Shown in pieces: positions 22,907 through 26,937 of a DNA stretch of 26,937 nt. Numbering within the stretch: position 1 is the first letter of the stretch; the number at the start of each line of letters is the position of its first letter. The stretch spans positions 1 through 26,937 of the forward strand of contig DAIPXZ010000016.1 of assembly GCA_036782995.1 (NCBI GenBank), read 5' to 3'. The notes beneath the pieces were generated by a model. That model was given only the letters and a program-made list of their open reading frames with translations, made no database searches and was not told where the DNA came from. Made by a program: the position numbers and the translations under genes. Origin of the DNA: DAIPXZ01 sp036782995 (GTDB taxonomy: Bacteria > Bacillota > Clostridia > Saccharofermentanales > Saccharofermentanaceae).

Positions 22907-23328
22907 TTGCGAGCCTCATAGTTGACCGAGTGTTGCGAATTAAGCAATTTCTTTTCCATCGCATTCGACACAAGCAACATAACTCCCCAAACGGCAGTAA
23001 TTAGTACCGCCATAGTCACACCTACAGTTGCCATTTCGTGTAGCATAACCGAAGTCTGCACGGAGTCGCTTGCTGCTGTCAGGAACGGGAACCATGGTGC
23101 TATTTCTCCATGCCATAAATGCTCAAAAGCAAGTAGAGCGGAACCGCCCCAAAGCATATTGGTGAGCCATTTGAGCTTTCTGGAAAATGGAATTCTCGTT
23201 GCGGATTCAATAACGTCTGCGCCAGCTTCAAAATGAATCTCTTCCGGTTCTGATTCTTTCGACTTGACTGCCTTAGTTACAGCAGTCATTATGATTGCTT
23301 CTGCAACAGAAACAAGAAAACATGCCAT
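22903..23328 (-). CDS. Membrane protein with conserved-looking His motif, function unknown
   Basis: A 141-residue protein. An N-terminal hydrophobic segment (1-18) is followed by a charged stretch (20-50), then segments at about 54-70 and 97-122. Between them lie FEHLWHGE (His70, His73) and WFPFLTA; the third segment begins with MLHEMATVG (His97). Three His at membrane edges could bind a metal or haem, but that is inference. GGAGG is well spaced before the ATG, and an extended -10 promoter lies upstream. I recall similar uncharacterised proteins in clostridia but cannot name a family. Confidence 0.75.
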   Translation of the reverse strand: MACFLVSVAEAIIMTAVTKAVKSKESEPEEIHFEAGADVIESATRIPFSRKLKWLTNMLWGGSALLAFEHLWHGEIAPWFPFLTAASDSVQTSVMLHEMATVGVTMAVLITAVWGVMLLVSNAMEKKLLNSQHSVNYEARK

Positions 23329-23376
23329 AATACTATCCTCCAGTTTATGGGTATTAACTCGGTGCTTATGTTGTGC

Positions 23377-23405
23377 ATTATATCATAGCAAATCATGAAT
23401 CAAAA
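23377..23405 (-). promoter_or_regulatory. Promoter candidate for the small membrane-protein pair
   Basis: On the minus strand TTTTGA (23400-23405), a 17-base spacer and TATAAT (23377-23382), preceded by TGA to make an extended -10 (TGATATAAT). It lies about 50 bases before the first gene. Confidence 0.6.
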
Positions 23406-23410
23406 CATAA

Positions 23411-23431
23411 AAGCAAATTCTGTCATTGCTT
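23411..23431 (-). terminator. Weak terminator candidate after the aldo/keto reductase
   Basis: On the minus strand AAGCAA and TTGCTT form a 6-bp stem that overlaps the reductase stop codon, followed by the T-rich TTATGTTTT. Stability is low. Confidence 0.3.
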
Positions 23432-24347
23432 ATTGCGGTTCCCAAATTCCCTGCTGACGGAGCCCTGTCTCACTCGCAGCTTTTTCAATCAAGGATATAT
23501 CTTCTTCCGTTAATGTAACACTTAAGGCCTCCGAAAGCTTCACTGCGTGTGATGGCTTTGTGATTCCCACAATTGGGATAGCTCCTTTGCTTATCGACCA
23601 AAGAATCGGTACCTGTGAAGGATCAATGTCATATTTTCCTGCAATACCCTTCATTACTGAAAGCAAGCATTCAATCTTTCTAAACTTCCTTTTTGGAAAA
23701 GCATAATTTCTCAGAGAAAAGAACGGAAATGGGTTCTTAGCACTGTACTTGCCAGACAAGGCGCCTTGTTCCAAAACCATATACGCATAATAACGGATGC
23801 CGTTTTCATTGCAATAATCGATGATTGGTTGCTGATCATTTCGAAGAAGACTGAAATGATTCTGTACCGCACCTACCTTTAATCCCTCTTTTTCTAGTAC
23901 TTTTTCTGCGATGTGAATATGCTCAAGAGAAACATTGGATATTCCAATTGATTTCACGCCGCCTTCTTTCATGAGTGGAATTAACTCTTGAAGATTTAAT
24001 TCCAGGTTGTAAGGAAAATGGATCCAAAATAAATCCGCATAACTTCTGCCAAGGCGCAGCATGCTGTCTCTGAAGGATTTAGTAAGTGCACCCTGCTTAT
24101 ATCTCTTTGTTGGAGGAAACTTTGTCGAAATAAAGATATCATCTCGACCTTTAATAAATGTTCCTAAAAGAGTTTCGCAAGTACCCATGCCATATACTGC
24201 CGCTGTATCCCAATTCAAAAATCCGCGGTTAACGGCTTCTTCAAACGATTGCTTTAAAACCTCAGGATCTTGTTTTTTACCAAAAACCATTGAGGCGCCG
24301 CCCATTCCTGATCCCCATGACCATGTTCCGATAAGAATTTCTCTCAT
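23430..24347 (-). CDS. Aldo/keto reductase
   Basis: NAD(P)H-dependent oxidoreductase of the aldo/keto reductase superfamily, 305 residues. The catalytic tetrad is visible: Asp47 (NWDTAAVYG), Tyr52, Lys76 (STKFPP) and His110 (FWIHFPYN). The cofactor-binding C-terminal part includes GAIPIVGITKPSHAVKLSEA. The ATG at 24347 follows AGGGG at four bases and starts directly in the family fold; a longer reading from 24404 would run into the preceding gene. It lies ten bases after the second M50-like gene, so it is probably cotranscribed with that pair. The substrate is unknown. Confidence 0.88.
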   Translation of the reverse strand: MREILIGTWSWGSGMGGASMVFGKKQDPEVLKQSFEEAVNRGFLNWDTAAVYGMGTCETLLGTFIKGRDDIFISTKFPPTKRYKQGALTKSFRDSMLRLGRSYADLFWIHFPYNLELNLQELIPLMKEGGVKSIGISNVSLEHIHIAEKVLEKEGLKVGAVQNHFSLLRNDQQPIIDYCNENGIRYYAYMVLEQGALSGKYSAKNPFPFFSLRNYAFPKRKFRKIECLLSVMKGIAGKYDIDPSQVPILWSISKGAIPIVGITKPSHAVKLSEALSVTLTEEDISLIEKAASETGLRQQGIWEPQ

Positions 24348-24357
24348 TTTTCCCCTA

Positions 24358-25512
24358 TTACTCTCTTTCATCATTTTCCTGTAAGACTTCTGCCACCATA
24401 TCAAATTGCTCCTTCTCTATGGCGGCATCTTTAGGATACGGATATTTTATCACACTTTTCTCAAATATTTTTGCATATTTTGCCGATTTTTCCTCGCATA
24501 CCTCAACCAAAGAATAATAGGCATACAGTATTCTCTGCACAGAGATAAAACCTGCTGCTTTCATTATCTCTTTTCCATACAACGCAAACTGCTTCTTAGC
24601 AGACTCGTTATCCTGATCGATAACCATTGTGATATACAGCAACTCACCATAAAGCAATTTTTCATGGAGTTGGTTAATGCTCTTAGCATTCTCTAAAATA
24701 AATGTTCCCAGGTCTTTCGCTTCCGTATACATTTTTTTTACTAAAAGGTAATTGAAACAACTAACAGCTTGAGAAGTTACCAGTGGATTAGTCATAGGCG
24801 TTGATTTATCAAACGAAAACAATTCTGCCGGCATCTCTCGTACTGAGTAATTTTCTGTTAGGTATTTCACCATTTCCAGCTGATTACAAAACGCTATTCT
24901 TGCCTTTATATCTCTGTGAAAAATAATTGTATTCGCACCATCAGTCCCCATCTGTGTAAAGGGTATGCCGTTTGTAATTAAGATTAACAATGATGTCAGA
25001 GCAAACACAAGGAATACCAACCCTGTTATCAAATGCGAATCCTTCGTTGCCAAAAATACTGCTAATCCAATAAGGAACACCAGTAGATTGATAATCAGGC
25101 CACCCAAATTAAACAGTACTACAGGCATTTTCTCCGGAGCTATCTTGGGCGCAGTCATAATACACTGCCCACTGGTGCCTGGCATATTATATCGACAGAA
25201 ATGAAGCTTTCCGTTCTCTTTCACCAACATTAATGACCCGAATCGTAGAGAATTGAATTGGTATCCTGTCATCAGTCCAAAAATCATATGGCCTGTTTCA
25301 TGTAAGCAAGTATTAATACTATAAGAAAGAAAAATGACGACGAATGCTATTAACTCCATTGCAATAAAAGCAATGTCATTTATCTTTCCTTCCGAATTCT
25401 TCTGAATCGTAGCAAGAAAATATCCAACAGTTCCTCCAATAGAGCAAAATCCGGCAAACATCAGAAAGCCAAAAAAGATTTGTTCTATTTTCATTTTCGT
25501 TTTGTAATTCAT
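24358..25512 (-). CDS. M50/site-2-protease-like membrane metallopeptidase, copy 2
   Basis: A 384-residue membrane protein. Hydrophobic segments lie at about 11-33, 46-66, 132-155 and 162-182. The zinc motif HETGH is at 71-75 at the end of a hydrophobic stretch, and NGIPFTQMGTDG (Asn181, Pro184, Asp191) matches the second metal-ligand region (NPDG type) of intramembrane site-2 proteases, so the active site looks complete. FNLGGLIINLL adds to the family pattern. From about 200 on is a soluble, helical region that may be TPR-like. It is a paralogue of the preceding gene. Two genes and a reductase form one unit; the substrate is unknown. Confidence 0.82.
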   Translation of the reverse strand: MNYKTKMKIEQIFFGFLMFAGFCSIGGTVGYFLATIQKNSEGKINDIAFIAMELIAFVVIFLSYSINTCLHETGHMIFGLMTGYQFNSLRFGSLMLVKENGKLHFCRYNMPGTSGQCIMTAPKIAPEKMPVVLFNLGGLIINLLVFLIGLAVFLATKDSHLITGLVFLVFALTSLLILITNGIPFTQMGTDGANTIIFHRDIKARIAFCNQLEMVKYLTENYSVREMPAELFSFDKSTPMTNPLVTSQAVSCFNYLLVKKMYTEAKDLGTFILENAKSINQLHEKLLYGELLYITMVIDQDNESAKKQFALYGKEIMKAAGFISVQRILYAYYSLVEVCEEKSAKYAKIFEKSVIKYPYPKDAAIEKEQFDMVAEVLQENDERE

Positions 25513-25555
25513 CTATTACTGTCTCCTCTAACTTAAGCAAAATGTATTCGTTGCT

Positions 25556-26734
25556 TTATTCTGTTTTGCCAGCTACGCTCTGCAAAAGATCTGTCAGCAA
25601 AATAATTTTCTCCATCTCCATTTCAGCGACTTTAGGATAGACAATAGATTTGAAAATACTTTCATGAATCTTTGCATATTTTGTTGCCTTTTCCAAATTC
25701 ACTTCAACCAACGAGTAATAGGCGTACAAAACGCGAAGTGTAGAGAGATAATGCGTTGTTTGCATTAAACTATTTTCATGCAATCCGAATTGCTTCTTCG
25801 CAGACTCTTTATCTTGATCGATTACTATTGCAATAAACAACGTCTCAGAACGAAGCTGAATCTCCTGATCCGCGATAATATTCGTAGTATTCTCTAAGAT
25901 GAATGATGCCATTTCTTTCGCTTCCGTATACATTCTATGTTCAAGAAAATACTGGAATTGATTCACGGCTTGTGCAGTAATGATTTGATTCGTCATAGGT
26001 ATTGATTTATCAAACGAAAATAATTCCGCCGGCATCTCTCGAATCGAGTAATTATCTGTAGTGTATTTTGTTATTTTCAGCAGATTGCTATATGCTTCTC
26101 TTGCGTTTGTATCCTTGCACAAGATAACTGCACGCGAACCATCATTCCCAAGCTGTGGCAAGGGTATGCCGTTAAGTATTATCATTAGTAATGAAGTCAT
26201 AGATAACACAAGGACGATTGATCCAGATATCAAATTCTTCATTTGCAGAAATACAGCTATTCCAATCAGGAACACAACAAAATTCATGATCAGGCCACCC
26301 AAATTGAATAGTACTACAGGCATATGCTCTGCATCTTTCTTTGACGAAGCCATCTCACACGCCCCACCGCCAAGCAAAACACCGGTTCGATAAAGGCGAA
26401 GTTTCCCCTTTACCTTCATTATTATCATTGGACCAAGGCGTAGCGAAACAAATTGGTATCCTGTCATCAAACCAAAAATCAAGTGTCCTATTTCATGTAG
26501 ACAAATGTTAATGTTATACGCGATGCAAATTGCGGCAAGCGAATATACACCTAAACATAGCGCATATAGAGCTAGAAGAGGACGTATGCTTTCATACGTC
26601 GCTTTTGCCTCGGCATTTATTTCAAAATTAGCGCCAAGATATAATCCACAACAGCATGCAATGCAACCAAACCCGATGATTTTTAGTAAGAAAAACACGA
26701 ATCTTTCTTTTTTTCTTTGTTGAAGATAATTCAT
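25556..26734 (-). CDS. M50/site-2-protease-like membrane metallopeptidase, copy 1
   Basis: A 391-residue paralogue of the next gene, first in the unit. HEIGH is at 80-84 and NGIPLPQLGNDG (Asn188, Pro191, Asp198) supplies the second ligand region, so the peptidase site is intact. Membrane segments lie at about 11-33, 52-72, 140-163 and 169-187. The cytosolic helical part shares REMPAELFSFDKS and PMTN with its partner almost unchanged. The ATG at 26734 was chosen because AAGGAG lies upstream and both paralogues then begin MNY. The gap to the next gene is 43 bases without a terminator. Confidence 0.82.
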   Translation of the reverse strand: MNYLQQRKKERFVFFLLKIIGFGCIACCCGLYLGANFEINAEAKATYESIRPLLALYALCLGVYSLAAICIAYNINICLHEIGHLIFGLMTGYQFVSLRLGPMIIMKVKGKLRLYRTGVLLGGGACEMASSKKDAEHMPVVLFNLGGLIMNFVVFLIGIAVFLQMKNLISGSIVLVLSMTSLLMIILNGIPLPQLGNDGSRAVILCKDTNAREAYSNLLKITKYTTDNYSIREMPAELFSFDKSIPMTNQIITAQAVNQFQYFLEHRMYTEAKEMASFILENTTNIIADQEIQLRSETLFIAIVIDQDKESAKKQFGLHENSLMQTTHYLSTLRVLYAYYSLVEVNLEKATKYAKIHESIFKSIVYPKVAEMEMEKIILLTDLLQSVAGKTE

Positions 26735-26780
26735 TGAAGTGTCGCTCCTTAATTCCGGATAAAACAAAAAATTATTTTAC

Positions 26781-26789
26781 ATTATATCA
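26781..26789 (-). promoter_or_regulatory. Extended -10 promoter of the M50 unit
   Basis: On the minus strand TGATATAAT, an extended -10 with perfect TATAAT, 46 bases before the first M50-like gene. No -35 consensus is seen; its place is taken by a 17-bp palindrome. Confidence 0.6.
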
Positions 26790-26799
26790 TTCCTTCAAG

Positions 26800-26816
26800 C
26801 AACAGAAATTCTGTTG
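26800..26816. promoter_or_regulatory. Perfect 17-bp palindrome, operator candidate
   Basis: CAACAGAA and TTCTGTTG are perfect inverted repeats around a single base. The element covers the -35 position of the M50 promoter, where a repressor would block RNA polymerase or an activator could replace the missing -35. Confidence 0.5.
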
Positions 26817-26845
26817 GGGCAGATTCAAAAATTTCGAATTTTAGA

Positions 26846-26877
26846 GGGAAAGAAAAAAGCACCTCTTAGAGGTGCTT
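26846..26877 (-). terminator. Intrinsic terminator after tRNA-Gly
   Basis: On the minus strand AAGCACCTC and GAGGTGCTT pair in a 9-bp stem with a three-base loop, followed by a T-rich run (TTTTTTCTTTC counting the stem end). It lies seven bases beyond the tRNA 3' end. Confidence 0.9.
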
Positions 26878-26883
26878 CTTAAA

Positions 26884-26937
26884 TGGAGCGGGATACGAGA
26901 TTCGAACTCGCGACTTTCACCTTGGCAAGGTGACACT
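26884..26937 (-). tRNA. tRNA-Gly (GCC), 5' part beyond the window
   Basis: The 3' two thirds of a tRNA read on the minus strand. The anticodon stem TCACC/GGTGA encloses TTGCCAA, giving anticodon GCC. A T arm (GCGAG, TTCGAAT, CTCGT), the acceptor strand ATCCCGC, discriminator T and an encoded CCA follow. The D arm and 5' acceptor strand lie outside the window. Confidence 0.93.

Noticed and set aside
23412..23424. Motif ACAGAATTT shared with the palindrome upstream of the M50 unit
   Set aside because: Only half of the palindrome matches and its distance from the nearby -10 differs, so it is probably chance.
26828..26842. AAAATT/AATTTT inverted repeat between the tRNA terminator and the M50 promoter
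   Set aside because: It is pure A/T apart from the centre and easily arises by chance in this AT-rich spacer.

Overview
The window looks like a chromosomal segment of a low-to-mid GC anaerobic Firmicute, probably class Clostridia. The evidence is the yicC-remA-gmk-rpoZ cluster, a single-chain (alpha2 type) glycyl-tRNA synthetase, pyruvate phosphate dikinase, a Crh-like HPr paralogue, strong AGGAGG ribosome binding sites and many clean intrinsic terminators. The genus cannot be read from the sequence alone. Almost every gene lies on the minus strand; the only convincing plus-strand gene is a radical SAM protein at 16636-17556.

Read in the minus-strand direction (right to left), the layout is as follows. 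(1) A tRNA-Gly(GCC), cut by the window edge, with its own terminator. (2) Two tandem paralogous M50/site-2-protease-like membrane proteins followed by an aldo/keto reductase (26734-23430), behind an extended -10 promoter whose -35 zone is covered by a perfect 17-bp palindrome. (3) Two overlapping small membrane-protein genes of unknown function (23328-22592), closed by a terminator. (4) larE-larB-larC (22487-19674), the nickel-pincer nucleotide cofactor pathway; larC contains a 100-N assembly gap in a His-rich stretch, and no larA is present. (5) Two zinc-ribbon proteins and a VOC/cytidine-deaminase-like fusion (19507-17695), ending at a bidirectional terminator shared with the convergent radical SAM gene. 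(6) purF overlapping a HAD-GNAT fusion gene (16461-13910).

(7) rplM-rpsI (13732-12870) with a consensus promoter and a 5' hairpin that looks like the L13 autoregulatory leader. (8) A Cys-rich hypothetical gene. (9) GNAT-tsaE-tsaB-rimI (12094-9818), the t6A tRNA modification and S18 acetylation module. (10) A Crh-like HPr, uvrC and a metallophosphoesterase (9690-6716), with a consensus promoter at the front and a terminator whose stem begins inside the last codons. (11) yicC-remA-gmk-rpoZ-glyS-ppdK (6570-29), which could be one long transcription unit from a promoter at about 6666-6694.

Most of the window is core housekeeping: translation, tRNA modification, DNA repair, nucleotide synthesis and carbon metabolism. 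The accessory or unusual parts are the degenerate HPr, the omega subunit with a long acidic tail, two multidomain fusions, the zinc-ribbon pair, the lar region and the tandem M50 proteins. No CRISPR array, phage or insertion sequence was seen. No stretch longer than about 300 bases lacks a gene.
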